This document shows, in pieces, positions 13,348 to 20,571 of a stretch of 20,571 nt of DNA (position 1 is its first letter; each line of letters starts with the position of its first letter). The notes below the pieces were generated by a model. That model did no database searches, had not been told where the DNA came from, and saw only the letters and a program-made list of their open reading frames with translations. The DNA is taken from assembly GCA_030148365.1 (NCBI GenBank), contig JASBTO010000211.1:1-20571 (forward strand), read 5' to 3'. The position numbers and the translations under genes are program-made. This DNA comes from Kangiellaceae bacterium (GTDB lineage Bacteria > Pseudomonadota > Gammaproteobacteria > Enterobacterales > Kangiellaceae).

Positions 13348-14649
13348 TCAAGCGTCGAAAGGCGCCCGCAGGGTGATGGTTTCTACCCGATCGGGCCCGG
13401 TGGAAATGATATCGATCGGCACGCCGACGACTTCTTCCACCTTGTTCAGAAAGGCTTTGGCATTGGCCGGCAAATCGTCCATCGACTTTGCGCCAAATGT
13501 GGACTCCGACCAGCCGGGCATCTCGATGTAGACCGGTTTGACGCTGGCGTAGCCCTCAGCGCTGCAGGGCGTGTTGTCGAGCCGCCCATTGCTGTCGCAT
13601 TCGTAGGCAATGCCGATCCGGACAGTCTCGAGTCCGTCGAGCACGTCCAGCTTGGTCATGCAGAGTCCGCTGACGCTGTTGATGGCGACCGCCCGCTTGA
13701 GCGCGACCGCATCCAGCCAGCCGCATCGACGTGCGCGGCCGGTCGTCGCGCCGAACTCGTTACCCTTCTCCGCCAGCCGCGCGCCGATCGCATCGGACAA
13801 CTCGGTCGGGAAAGGTCCACCACCGACCCGTGTGGTGTAGGCTTTGGTAATGCCCAGCACGTAATCAACATAACGGGGGCCGAAGCCGCTGCCGGTGGCA
13901 ACGCCGCCGGCTGTGGTATTGGAGGAGGTCACGAAGGGGAAGGTGCCGTGGTCAATGTCGAGCAAAGTGCCCTGGGCACCCTCGAATAACAGCTTTTTAC
14001 CCTCGATCCGCTTCTGCTCCAGAATCGCCGGTACATCAGCCACCAAATCTTTCAGCTCTTCGGCATACTGACGGCACAAGGCCAGGGTTTCATCAAAATC
14101 CACCGGTTCGGCGTTGAAGTAATTGGTGAGCACGAAATTGTGGAGGTGCAGAACCTCCTTGAGTTTCTCTTCAAGGCGTTCGATATGGAAGAGGTCATCA
14201 ATGCGCAAACCGCGGCGGGCGACCTTGTCCTCATAGGCCGGACCAATGCCGCGGCCCGTGGTGCCGATCTTCTTGTCCGGTGCCTTGGCCGCTTCCCGGG
14301 CCACATCCAGCGCCACGTGATACGGCAGGATCAGGGGGCAGGCCGGGCTGATACGCAGACGCTCACGAACGGGGACGCCGCGATCCGCCAGCATTTTCAT
14401 TTCCTTGAGCAGCGCATCGGGGGCCACGACCACGCCGTTGCCGATATAGCACTCCACACCGTCATTGAGAATTCCGGAAGGGATCAGATGCAGAACGGTT
14501 TTCTCTCCGCCGATGACCAGGGTGTGGCCGGCGTTATGTCCGCCCTGAAAACGGACCACTGCATTTGCCCGCTCGGTGAGCAGGTCCACGATTTTACCTT
14601 TTCCTTCGTCACCCCATTGGGTACCAAGGACCACTACACTTTGTGCCAT
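13348..14649 (-). CDS. purA: Adenylosuccinate synthetase
   Basis: Catalyses GTP-dependent ligation of IMP and aspartate to adenylosuccinate, the first committed step to AMP; cytosolic homodimer. The 433-aa length is normal for the family (E. coli 432). Motifs: the GTP-binding and catalytic loop QWGDEGKGK (11-19, Asp14), GHNAGHT with His42, the IMP-binding segment GTTGRGIGPAYEDK, and EGAQGTLLDIDHGTFPFVTSS. The start ATG is followed by AQSVVVLGTQWGDEGKGK, the expected N-terminus. In E. coli it lies downstream of hflK-hflC; here it follows hflC after 225 bp and a terminator, so it likely has its own promoter. Confidence 0.98.
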   Translation of the reverse strand: MAQSVVVLGTQWGDEGKGKIVDLLTERANAVVRFQGGHNAGHTLVIGGEKTVLHLIPSGILNDGVECYIGNGVVVAPDALLKEMKMLADRGVPVRERLRISPACPLILPYHVALDVAREAAKAPDKKIGTTGRGIGPAYEDKVARRGLRIDDLFHIERLEEKLKEVLHLHNFVLTNYFNAEPVDFDETLALCRQYAEELKDLVADVPAILEQKRIEGKKLLFEGAQGTLLDIDHGTFPFVTSSNTTAGGVATGSGFGPRYVDYVLGITKAYTTRVGGGPFPTELSDAIGARLAEKGNEFGATTGRARRCGWLDAVALKRAVAINSVSGLCMTKLDVLDGLETVRIGIAYECDSNGRLDNTPCSAEGYASVKPVYIEMPGWSESTFGAKSMDDLPANAKAFLNKVEEVVGVPIDIISTGPDRVETITLRAPFDA

Positions 14650-14785
14650 CGATTCTCTTTTACCCGCCAGACGCGCAACGGGCTTTTGTCCGGAATTGAA
14701 GAAACGGCGGATTTTACCTTGTTCCGCCCCCTATTTCCTTAATTTTTTGGCCGCCTCCGGCTATCCGCGGCCACGGCGGAGCAAC

Positions 14786-14812
14786 AAAAAAGGCCGGGAA
14801 CCCGACCTTTTT
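14786..14812 (-). terminator. Terminator after hflC
   Basis: Read on the minus strand, AAAAAGGTCGGG pairs with CCCGGCCTTTTT (one internal mismatch) around a tight loop and continues into a T-run. It lies 63 nt past the hflC stop codon and separates the hfl genes from purA. Confidence 0.8.
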
Positions 14813-14874
14813 GGCTTTTGATTATGACCACCGGAGCCTGTCATCCTGCAAGCTGCCGGGACCATGCAAACAGA

Positions 14875-15762
14875 CTATTTATTGCCCGGATTTTTGAAAT
14901 ACCGGAAAAACTCACTGTCCGGCTTGATCACCAGCACATCCTGTTTGCTGTCGAAGGAGGCCTTGTAAGCATCGAGACTTCGCAGGAAAGCGTAGAACTC
15001 GGGGTCCTTCTGGTAGGTTTTGGCGTAGATTTCTGCGGCCGTGGCATCGGCGCCACCGCGTATCTGCCTTGCCTTGCGGTCCGCTTCGGCCAGAATCCGC
15101 TGCACATCAGCGTCGGCCTTGGCCCGGATGATGTTCGCTTCCCGCTCGCCGTCGGAACGATGCTTGTTGGCGATCCGCTCCCGCTCCTTGCGCATCCGGT
15201 CATAGACCGACTCGCTGACCTCGTCCGGAAGGTTGATTTTCTTGACCCGGATATCCACCACCTTAATCCCCAACTCCGGGGACAGGGTGTTGGTGTCCTT
15301 GCGCAGGATATCCATCACTTCGGTCCGCTCGCCGGATACCACCTGATGCCGGGCGCGCTTGCCGAACTCGATGCGCAGGGCGTTTTCGACGGTATTTTCC
15401 AGCAGTCCCTGGGCCGTGTTCAGGTTGCCGTTGGTTCGCCGGTAGAATTGTCCGAAATTTTCGATTCTCCACTTGACGTAAGTATCGACAATCAGGTCCT
15501 TCTGCTCGGAAGTGGCAATCCGGTTAGAGTCTCCGTCGGCGGTCTGGATGCGGGCATCCATTTTTACGACCCGATCGGCAAAGGGAATCTTGATGTAGAG
15601 GCCCGGTTCGTAAACCCGACTTCCACCTTCGTCATTGACAATAATTTCACCGAACCGGAGCACAATGGCCCTTTCCCATTGCTGAACCCGGAACAGGGAT
15701 ACGGACAGTACCAGCAGCAGTACCACCACCGCCATGACGACTCCGAATAATTTGCTATGCAT
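14875..15762 (-). CDS. hflC: HflC, SPFH/prohibitin-like regulator of FtsH protease
   Basis: A 295-aa inner-membrane protein with one N-terminal helix (about 5-24) and an SPFH/Band 7 domain in the periplasm. It pairs with HflK to form the large membrane complex around FtsH, modulating degradation of membrane proteins. Typical segments are VQQWERAIVLRFGEI, GLYIKIPFADRVVKMDARIQT and SPELGIKVVDIRVKKINLPDEVSESVYDRMRKERERIANKHRSDGE. A coiled-coil follows, and the end is AFLRSLDAYKASF...VLVIKPDSEFFRYF. ATG 15762 has GGGGAG about 10 nt upstream. It is 21 bp behind hflK in one operon. Confidence 0.96.
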   Translation of the reverse strand: MHSKLFGVVMAVVVLLLVLSVSLFRVQQWERAIVLRFGEIIVNDEGGSRVYEPGLYIKIPFADRVVKMDARIQTADGDSNRIATSEQKDLIVDTYVKWRIENFGQFYRRTNGNLNTAQGLLENTVENALRIEFGKRARHQVVSGERTEVMDILRKDTNTLSPELGIKVVDIRVKKINLPDEVSESVYDRMRKERERIANKHRSDGEREANIIRAKADADVQRILAEADRKARQIRGGADATAAEIYAKTYQKDPEFYAFLRSLDAYKASFDSKQDVLVIKPDSEFFRYFKNPGNK

Positions 15763-15783
15763 CTTGATTAATCTCCCCGTTCT

Positions 15784-16827
15784 CTACTGCTCGTCGTCGG
15801 CCGGAGGCCGGCTTGGGCTTTTCTGAATGATTTTGTCGAGGGGCAGATAGGTCATGTTATTGCCTCCCTCAGTGTCCAGCACCACTTTGCTGGTACTGGA
15901 AAGAACCTGCTCCATGGTTTCCAGATAAAGCCGCTCACGGGTCACTTCCGGCGCCGCCCGGTATTCCGGCAGCAGTTTTTCGAACCGCGCCACTTCACCG
16001 CGGGCGCGCTCGGTCACCTGCGCGAGATAAGCTTCGGCCTCCTGGATTTTCCGCTCGGCATTACCTTCGGCCAGGGGCAGTTTCTTGTTGCGATAGGCTT
16101 CCGCCTGGTTCTTGAACTTGGCTTCGTCCTCTTCCGCCTTGATGGCGTCATCGAATGCCGGCCGGACTTCCCGTGGTACATCCACGTTACCCAGCAGGTT
16201 GACCCGCAGAACCGACAGGCCGGTCTTGTAGGGCTCAATGATGGCATTGATCTCCCGACCGATATTGGCACGGATTTTTTCCTTGTCCCGGGTTCTCGCA
16301 TCGGTCAGATTGGTATGGCCAATCACCTGACGCAGCGCGCTTTCAGTGACCTGGTACATGGTGTTATCCGGGTCTTTGACGTTGAACAGATAGTTCAGAG
16401 GATCGGATACCCGGTATTGGACCTTGATCTGGACAGTACCAACATTGTCGTCCTGGGTCAGCATGGTACCCCGCACGTCGACTTCACGGACACTTTCCAC
16501 ATCGACGATATGAACCCGGTCCATCGGCGGAAATACGAAATGCAGGCCAGGCTGATCGGTGCGCAGGTATTCTCCGAACCGGAGCACCACGCCTCTTTCC
16601 TTCTGGTCAATCGTGTAGGCCGCATTGAAAATATAGAGCAGCGCGAGGACGATGATCCCCGGTATCCAGAAGCTCTTGCCGCCCCCGGTATTGCCACCCT
16701 TGCCGAAGATGCCGCCAACTTTCTTGCCGGCATCCTTGAGCATCTTGTCCAGGTCCCCGCCGGAACCTTTCCGGTTGGGGTTGTTCCAGGGGTCCTTGTC
16801 ACTACCGCCCGGTTGATTCCACGCCAT
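15784..16827 (-). CDS. hflK: HflK, SPFH/prohibitin-like partner of HflC
   Basis: A 347-aa membrane protein. The N-terminus is Gly/Asn/Lys-rich and cytosolic (MAWNQPGGSDKDPWNNP..), typical of HflK. It is followed by one helix (about 54-72) and a periplasmic SPFH domain beginning TIDQKERGVVLRFGEYLRTDQPGLHFVFPP. A long helical region (AEAYRNKKLPLAEGNAERKIQEAEAYLAQVTERARGE) and the end RERLYLETMEQVLSSTSKVVLD follow. With HflC it forms the cage-like complex on FtsH. ATG 16827 has GGAG 7 nt upstream. It lies 49 bp downstream of hflX, so the two are probably co-transcribed. Confidence 0.96.
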   Translation of the reverse strand: MAWNQPGGSDKDPWNNPNRKGSGGDLDKMLKDAGKKVGGIFGKGGNTGGGKSFWIPGIIVLALLYIFNAAYTIDQKERGVVLRFGEYLRTDQPGLHFVFPPMDRVHIVDVESVREVDVRGTMLTQDDNVGTVQIKVQYRVSDPLNYLFNVKDPDNTMYQVTESALRQVIGHTNLTDARTRDKEKIRANIGREINAIIEPYKTGLSVLRVNLLGNVDVPREVRPAFDDAIKAEEDEAKFKNQAEAYRNKKLPLAEGNAERKIQEAEAYLAQVTERARGEVARFEKLLPEYRAAPEVTRERLYLETMEQVLSSTSKVVLDTEGGNNMTYLPLDKIIQKSPSRPPADDEQ

Positions 16828-16876
16828 ATCTGTCTCCAGTAACTCTTGTTTATCAGGGATTGATGAAAACGGCTGC

Positions 16877-18163
16877 CTAGCCTACCACAAATTTTTCGAT
16901 ATCCTGACCCACGCGTCTCTTTAATCGCCGCCAATCGGAAATGGCCAGCCGGATATCAAGCAAACTGTTGCCCTGGTCACCGATTTGTTCCTGCTGAATG
17001 CATTTCAAATCGTAAAGCAGACCCCGCAGGCGGGATTCGTCCGGCGGCAATTGCAACCGCTTGATGATCATGTCTTCTTCGACCAGCTCGGCAATCGCTT
17101 CCTGCAGCAATGCCATACCGGCGCCGGTTTCGGCCGATACCCAGACCCGGATTGGGCGACCGTCGATATCCCGGTCAATCCTCGGGGCGGCACCGGGTAC
17201 CAAATCCAGCTTGTTATAGACTTCCAGCACCGGTACGTCTCCTGCACCGATTTCGGCCAGTACCTTGACCACCTGGCTCATATTGTCGTCTCTTCGCTCG
17301 CTCGCTGCATCGATAATGTGTAACAGAAGATCAGCCTGAATCGATTCCTGCAAGGTGGCACGGAATGCCGCCACCAGATCGTGGGGCAAATGCCGTATAA
17401 AACCTACCGTATCGGCGAGAATAACCGGGACATTGCCGGCCACCTCAAGCCGTCTCAGGGTCGGGTCCAGGGTGGCGAACAGCTGATCCGCGGCATAGAC
17501 CTGCGATTCCGTCAACCGGTTGAAAAGCGTCGACTTGCCGGCGTTGGTATAGCCCACCAGGGATACAGTAGGCACGTTGGCGCGCTTCCGGGATCGGCGC
17601 CCCTGGTCGCGCTGCCTGTCAACTTTTTCCAGGCGCTTTTCGATAGTCCGGATGCGCTCCCGCAATAACCGGCGGTCCGTTTCGAGTTGGGTCTCGCCCG
17701 GACCGCGCAAGCCGATTCCGCCCTTTTGTCGCTCAAGGTGCGTCCAGCCGCGTACCAGCCGGGTCGACATATGCCTCAGCTGGGCCAGTTCCACCTGCAG
17801 CTTGCCCTCAAAGGTCTGGGCCCGCTGCGCGAAAATATCCAGAATCAGTCCGGTACGGTCCACCACCCGGCATTGCAGTTCCTGCTCCAGATTACGCTCC
17901 TGGGCAGGTGACAACTCGTGATTGAACAGCACGACATCGGCTTCGGTAGCGGCTCTCGCCTTAGCCAGTTCCTCGACCTTGCCCGTACCAATGTAGAATT
18001 TGGCCTGGGGGCTTTGTCGGCGGGCGGTAACCAGTTCCACCGCATCAATGCCGGCGGAACTGACCAGATCGGCGAATTCCGCGAGGTCTTCACGATTGGT
18101 GCCGCGATCGAGTTCGGTATGGACGAGGATGGCGCGCTCACCGCCGGAATGGCGATCAAACAC
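16877..18163 (-). CDS. hflX: HflX, ribosome-associated GTPase
   Basis: A 428-aa GTPase of the Obg-HflX superfamily; in E. coli it splits stalled or heat-damaged 70S ribosomes. The N-terminal domain (to about 195) includes the glycine-rich RQKGGIGLRGPGETQLE segment and a basic helical linker. The G domain has G1 GYTNAGKS (204-211), G3 DTVG (251-254) and G4 NKLD (317-320). A C-terminal domain ends near IEKFVVG. The start is GTG 18163, giving MFDRHSGGERAILVH, which matches the usual HflX N-terminus; no clear ribosome site precedes it. A TATAAT box 32-37 nt upstream and a terminator after hfq suggest expression apart from hfq. Confidence 0.96.
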   Translation of the reverse strand: MFDRHSGGERAILVHTELDRGTNREDLAEFADLVSSAGIDAVELVTARRQSPQAKFYIGTGKVEELAKARAATEADVVLFNHELSPAQERNLEQELQCRVVDRTGLILDIFAQRAQTFEGKLQVELAQLRHMSTRLVRGWTHLERQKGGIGLRGPGETQLETDRRLLRERIRTIEKRLEKVDRQRDQGRRSRKRANVPTVSLVGYTNAGKSTLFNRLTESQVYAADQLFATLDPTLRRLEVAGNVPVILADTVGFIRHLPHDLVAAFRATLQESIQADLLLHIIDAASERRDDNMSQVVKVLAEIGAGDVPVLEVYNKLDLVPGAAPRIDRDIDGRPIRVWVSAETGAGMALLQEAIAELVEEDMIIKRLQLPPDESRLRGLLYDLKCIQQEQIGDQGNSLLDIRLAISDWRRLKRRVGQDIEKFVVG

Positions 18164-18194
18164 GATAAGTGTGATTTATCTTCATAGGACGCAC

Positions 18195-18200
18195 ATTATA
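18195..18200 (-). promoter_or_regulatory. -10 box of a likely hflX promoter
   Basis: Minus-strand TATAAT (18200 down to 18195) is a perfect -10 hexamer and gives a leader of about 25 nt before the hflX GTG. No good -35 box is visible 16-18 nt upstream, so activator help or another sigma factor is possible. Confidence 0.5.
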
Positions 18201-18227
18201 AACCGGATCCCGGCGCTGCTGATATGG

Positions 18228-18252
18228 CTGGCAGACGAAATTTGCCTGCCAG
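18228..18252. promoter_or_regulatory. 25-bp palindrome between hfq and hflX
   Basis: CTGGCAG and CTGCCAG arms (7 bp, exact) enclose ACGAAATTTGC, which itself pairs further with one mismatch and one wobble. It is centred about 50 bp upstream of the predicted hflX transcription start. It has no T-run on either side; the hfq terminator is separate, 70 bp away. It may be an operator. Confidence 0.5.
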
Positions 18253-18323
18253 AACGTGCAGGTTACCTGAACGGCACCCGCTGACTCGGCGTCCCTGACG
18301 GTCGGGGGTCAAAATTCCGGCAT

Positions 18324-18350
18324 GAAAAAACCGGCCACCCGGCCGGTTTC
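18324..18350 (-). terminator. Terminator after hfq
   Basis: On the minus strand, AAACCGGCC pairs with GGCCGGTTT around a 4-nt loop, followed by a T-run (A-run at 18325-18330 on the plus strand). It lies 15 nt past the hfq stop codon. It would limit read-through from hfq to hflX. Confidence 0.85.
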
Positions 18351-18364
18351 TCCCTATTCAGGAA

Positions 18365-18658
18365 TCAGATACCACCGTATCCGCCGCCATTGCCGTTGTC
18401 CTGGCCTTCCATGCCCGGCGCTCCCTGAGTACCCTGCTGCTGATGCGGCAGACGCACATTGCGAATGGGAACCACTGTGGATATGGCGTGCTTGTACACC
18501 ATCTGGCTAACGGTATTTTTCAGCAATACAACGAACTGGTCGAAGGACTCAATCTGGCCCTGCAACTTGATCCCGTTTACCAGGTATATAGAGACGGGGA
18601 CTCGCTCGCGGCGTAATGCATTCAGAAAAGGGTCTTGTAGCGATTGCCCCTTCGACAT
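18365..18658 (-). CDS. hfq: Hfq RNA chaperone
   Basis: A 97-aa Sm-like protein that forms a hexamer and pairs small RNAs with mRNAs. The Sm1 and Sm2 motifs are intact: MSKGQSLQDPFLNALRRERV with Gln8, LVNGIKLQGQIESFDQFVVLL, and YKHAISTVVP (55-64, with Lys56-His57). The tail is short, Gln- and Gly-rich (QQQGTQGAPG...NGGGYGGI). The start at 18658 is preferred over an in-frame ATG 24 nt upstream because GAGGAG lies 6-9 nt before it and MSKGQSLQDPFLN is the standard N-terminus. It follows miaA as in E. coli and is closed by its own terminator. Confidence 0.98.
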   Translation of the reverse strand: MSKGQSLQDPFLNALRRERVPVSIYLVNGIKLQGQIESFDQFVVLLKNTVSQMVYKHAISTVVPIRNVRLPHQQQGTQGAPGMEGQDNGNGGGYGGI

Positions 18659-18727
18659 CTTATTCTCCTCAAATGTCTTCATTTATTGTTTGGCCTTCCG
18701 GCCACCTATTATTCGCTAATTACGCTT

Positions 18728-18756
18728 ATTATACTGGCTGCCATTGATTATGAAAG
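18728..18756 (-). promoter_or_regulatory. Likely hfq promoter
   Basis: Minus-strand TATAAT (18733 down to 18728) with a poor -35 CTTTCA 17 nt before it. Initiation near 18721 would leave a leader of about 63 nt before the hfq ATG. It lies in the 158-bp miaA-hfq gap. Confidence 0.45.
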
Positions 18757-18816
18757 GCTTTTATTGCTTAAAAAAGACCGGTATTTTGCACATATTGTCA
18801 GGAATTGTTACCGCGT

Positions 18817-19776
18817 TCACAAACCCGGTTGTCTGCCAATAAACGTCATAATCGATGCAGGAAGATTGTTTTCGAAAGCGTCAAAACTTTCGGCATCTCG
18901 CCAGCTCCGTAACCAGGTCAATTGCCTTTTGGCCAATTGCCGGGTCGCCGTCCGGGCTTTTTCAACAGCATTTTCAAGAGACAAATCGCCATCAAGGTAC
19001 TGCCAGACTTGCCGGTATCCGACTGACCTGATGGACGGAAGTTCCAGACCCAGATCATTTCTTTTGTGCAACTCTGCCACTTCATCCACGAAGCCGGCCG
19101 CCAGCATGGCATCAAAGCGCTCCGCAATGAGTTTGTGCAGTCGGCTCCTGTCTCCGGGGATCAATGCCACCTGAATGGGTCGCCAGGGCAAGGCCTGATT
19201 TTCCTGCTCTTCATGCAGGCTTGTCAGCGACCGGCCACTCAGCTCACAGACCTCCAACGCCCGAATGAGACGCTGCGGATCATTGACGTGGATGCGGGCG
19301 GCCGCCTCGGGATCGAGTGCTGCCAGCTTCCGGTGCATCCGTTCCGGACCCTGGGTCTGCAACTCCGTTTGGAGCCGCTCGCGCAGTGCCGGATCCGCTT
19401 TGGGCATTGGTGCCAGTCCGCCGAGCAGCGCCTTGTAATAAAGCATGGTACCGCCAACCAGCAGGGGCACCCGGCCAGCCTCGGTCACCTCGGTCATTTC
19501 CCGAAGTGCGTCCTTCTGAAAGCGGGCCGCCGAATAGGGGTCCGCCGGATCACAGATATCAACCAGACGGTGCGGGGCCCGGGCGAGCTCTTCCGGCGAC
19601 GGCTTTGCCGTGCCGATATCCATGTCGCGGTAGACCATGGCGGAATCCACGCTGATGATGTCGCAGGGAAATTCTTCCACCAGCTTGATGGCCAGCGAGG
19701 TCTTGCCCGCGGCCGTCGGCCCCATCAGAAAGATCGCAGGTGGCAGGTCACGGGTTCGGGAAAAAGTATCGACCAA
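18817..19776 (-). CDS. miaA: tRNA dimethylallyltransferase
   Basis: Transfers a dimethylallyl group to N6 of adenosine 37 in tRNAs that read codons beginning with U. The 319-aa product has the P-loop GPTAAGKT (19-26), DSAMVYRDMDIGTAKP (44-59) with the conserved Asp, PHRLVDICDPADPYSAARF, and VGGTMLYYKALLGGLAPMP. The late region DLGLELPSIRSVGYRQVWQYLDG is typical, as is the RQLAKRQLTWLRSW motif. The start is TTG at 19776, supported by GGAG 7 nt upstream; there is no in-frame ATG before the P-loop. It overlaps the end of mutL by 29 bp, so the two are probably translationally coupled. Confidence 0.96.
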   Translation of the reverse strand: MVDTFSRTRDLPPAIFLMGPTAAGKTSLAIKLVEEFPCDIISVDSAMVYRDMDIGTAKPSPEELARAPHRLVDICDPADPYSAARFQKDALREMTEVTEAGRVPLLVGGTMLYYKALLGGLAPMPKADPALRERLQTELQTQGPERMHRKLAALDPEAAARIHVNDPQRLIRALEVCELSGRSLTSLHEEQENQALPWRPIQVALIPGDRSRLHKLIAERFDAMLAAGFVDEVAELHKRNDLGLELPSIRSVGYRQVWQYLDGDLSLENAVEKARTATRQLAKRQLTWLRSWRDAESFDAFENNLPASIMTFIGRQPGL

Positions 19777-20571
19777 TTTCGCTCTCCGTCAGACGCTGCA
19801 ACCCGAATTTCTGCACATTGCCCCGGGATGCTTCAGGCAGCTGGGCCAGCAACTGTGCGGGAACCGGTGCCGGTGCCTCCGGGATGCGTTCGGCACAGGC
19901 CGCAATCAGTTGCTCACGAGCTGTTGCCAGTTGCCAATCACCGCTGTTCAAAAGTTTCGCCAGCCAGGCTTCCAGTACGGGAATTGCCTGCAGGCTTTGA
20001 AGTATTTCGGGGATCCGGCGCAGTATCCAGCTGTCTGGTCCGGCGCGGGTCAGCTCAAAGCCGAGGGTCTGTAAATGGCCGTCAGCCACCCAGGTCCCGA
20101 GACGTTCGCTGTCCGGGACACTCAGCCGCTCCGGCAATAACAGTGCGACGGAGTCCGGCGCCCCCGCCAGCGCCAGCCTCACCGTAGCGACCAGCAGGCG
20201 CTCCAGATCGGCGATGAAAATATCGTCCTGATCAGAGAGCAGCGCGAAGCGTTCGCCGATCCGGCCAATCTGTTGCCAACCGGCGGGCCTCGCGTCCGGT
20301 TGCCGGGCCGGCGCCTGCCCAGCACTGAAATACTGCCGCCAGTGCTCCGATGCGGGCCTGGCCCTCGGCGCATAATATGGGTCTGGCCGATAATTTCTTA
20401 CCCGGCTGTGGCCGGCGGCAATCGCCGGCTCTTCGGCACGACGCCCGCCAATCACCGGCTCCGATTCGCGCAACCGTTGCGAGACAATCTGGCCGATAAA
20501 GTCATGGATCTGCCGGGCGTTGGCGAAACGCACCTCATGCTTGGTCGGGTGTACATTCACATCCACCATGG
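19748..20571 (-). CDS. mutL: DNA mismatch repair protein MutL (C-terminal part)
   Basis: The 5' part lies beyond the window edge; 274 codons are present. The visible part begins at VDVNVHPTKHEVRF, the conserved end of the N-terminal ATPase/S5-like region. A poorly conserved linker (about 60-110 of the visible part) and the C-terminal dimerisation domain (from IGERFALLSDQDDIFIADLERLL) follow. The DQHA(X)2E(X)4E endonuclease motif is absent, as in the non-nicking MutL proteins that work with MutH. MutL links MutS mismatch recognition to strand incision and UvrD unwinding. It precedes miaA as in E. coli. Confidence 0.95.
   Translation of the reverse strand, partial: MVDVNVHPTKHEVRFANARQIHDFIGQIVSQRLRESEPVIGGRRAEEPAIAAGHSRVRNYRPDPYYAPRARPASEHWRQYFSAGQAPARQPDARPAGWQQIGRIGERFALLSDQDDIFIADLERLLVATVRLALAGAPDSVALLLPERLSVPDSERLGTWVADGHLQTLGFELTRAGPDSWILRRIPEILQSLQAIPVLEAWLAKLLNSGDWQLATAREQLIAACAERIPEAPAPVPAQLLAQLPEASRGNVQKFGLQRLTESEIGRYFFPNP

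Noticed and set aside
14818..15750. A 310-aa plus-strand open frame across hflC
   Set aside because: It is the shadow of the conserved hflC gene in a GC-rich frame; its residues show no family features.
19066..20187. A 373-aa plus-strand open frame across miaA and mutL
   Set aside because: It is antisense to two well-conserved genes and rich in residues typical of shadow frames (R, H, Q, P).

Overview
The window looks like the chromosome of a gammaproteobacterium, with moderately high GC and probably marine or environmental. The main evidence is the right-hand block, which on the minus strand reads mutL - miaA - hfq - hflX - hflK - hflC - purA. This is the gene order of Escherichia coli and many other Gammaproteobacteria. 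A PEP-CTERM-type tail on one secreted protein and a Gly-rich tail on another suggest a Gram-negative host with dedicated C-terminal protein-sorting systems. The sequence alone does not fix genus or species. No insertion sequence, CRISPR array or phage gene was seen.

Layout. 1-468: a tRNA-Leu(CAG) gene with its own promoter, followed by a diverged 129-bp tandem repeat that re-uses the last 15 nt of the tRNA. 469-1734 (-): a secreted alpha/beta hydrolase. 1735-2084: a 350-bp gap holding the structured leader of cysK. 2085-3047 (+): cysteine synthase. 3169-3801 (+): a periplasmic YceI-family protein with a terminator. 4063-4659 (+): a secreted CHRD-domain protein with a PEP-CTERM-like tail and a terminator. 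4762-9431 (-): a two-gene signalling operon encoding a periplasmic double beta-propeller histidine kinase and an NtrC-class sigma-54 response regulator. 9610-11265 (+): a secreted protein built of repeated DUF5666-like modules. 11341-11766 (-): a small exported protein of unknown function, convergent with the previous gene across a shared terminator. 11993-13153 (-): a multi-pass DUF1624/HGSNAT-type membrane acyltransferase. 13348-20571 (-): the conserved purA...mutL block, with mutL cut by the window edge.

The most interesting part is 4.7-12 kb. The two secreted-protein genes beside the two-component operon each have a near-consensus sigma-54 (-24/-12) promoter, at 9523-9538 (+) and 11822-11837 (-). 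Upstream of each lies a pair of GC-rich palindromes of the type GGGG-CATAT-SCCC. The promoter-proximal palindrome is centred at the same calculated distance, about -95.5, from both predicted start sites. I read this as a self-contained signalling module: a propeller kinase senses an extracellular or periplasmic signal, the NtrC-type regulator binds the palindromes, and RNA polymerase-sigma54 transcribes two exported proteins. I do not recognise this module or its binding motif from described systems. The CHRD/PEP-CTERM gene has only a weak sigma-54-like element and no matching palindrome, so its membership in the regulon is doubtful.
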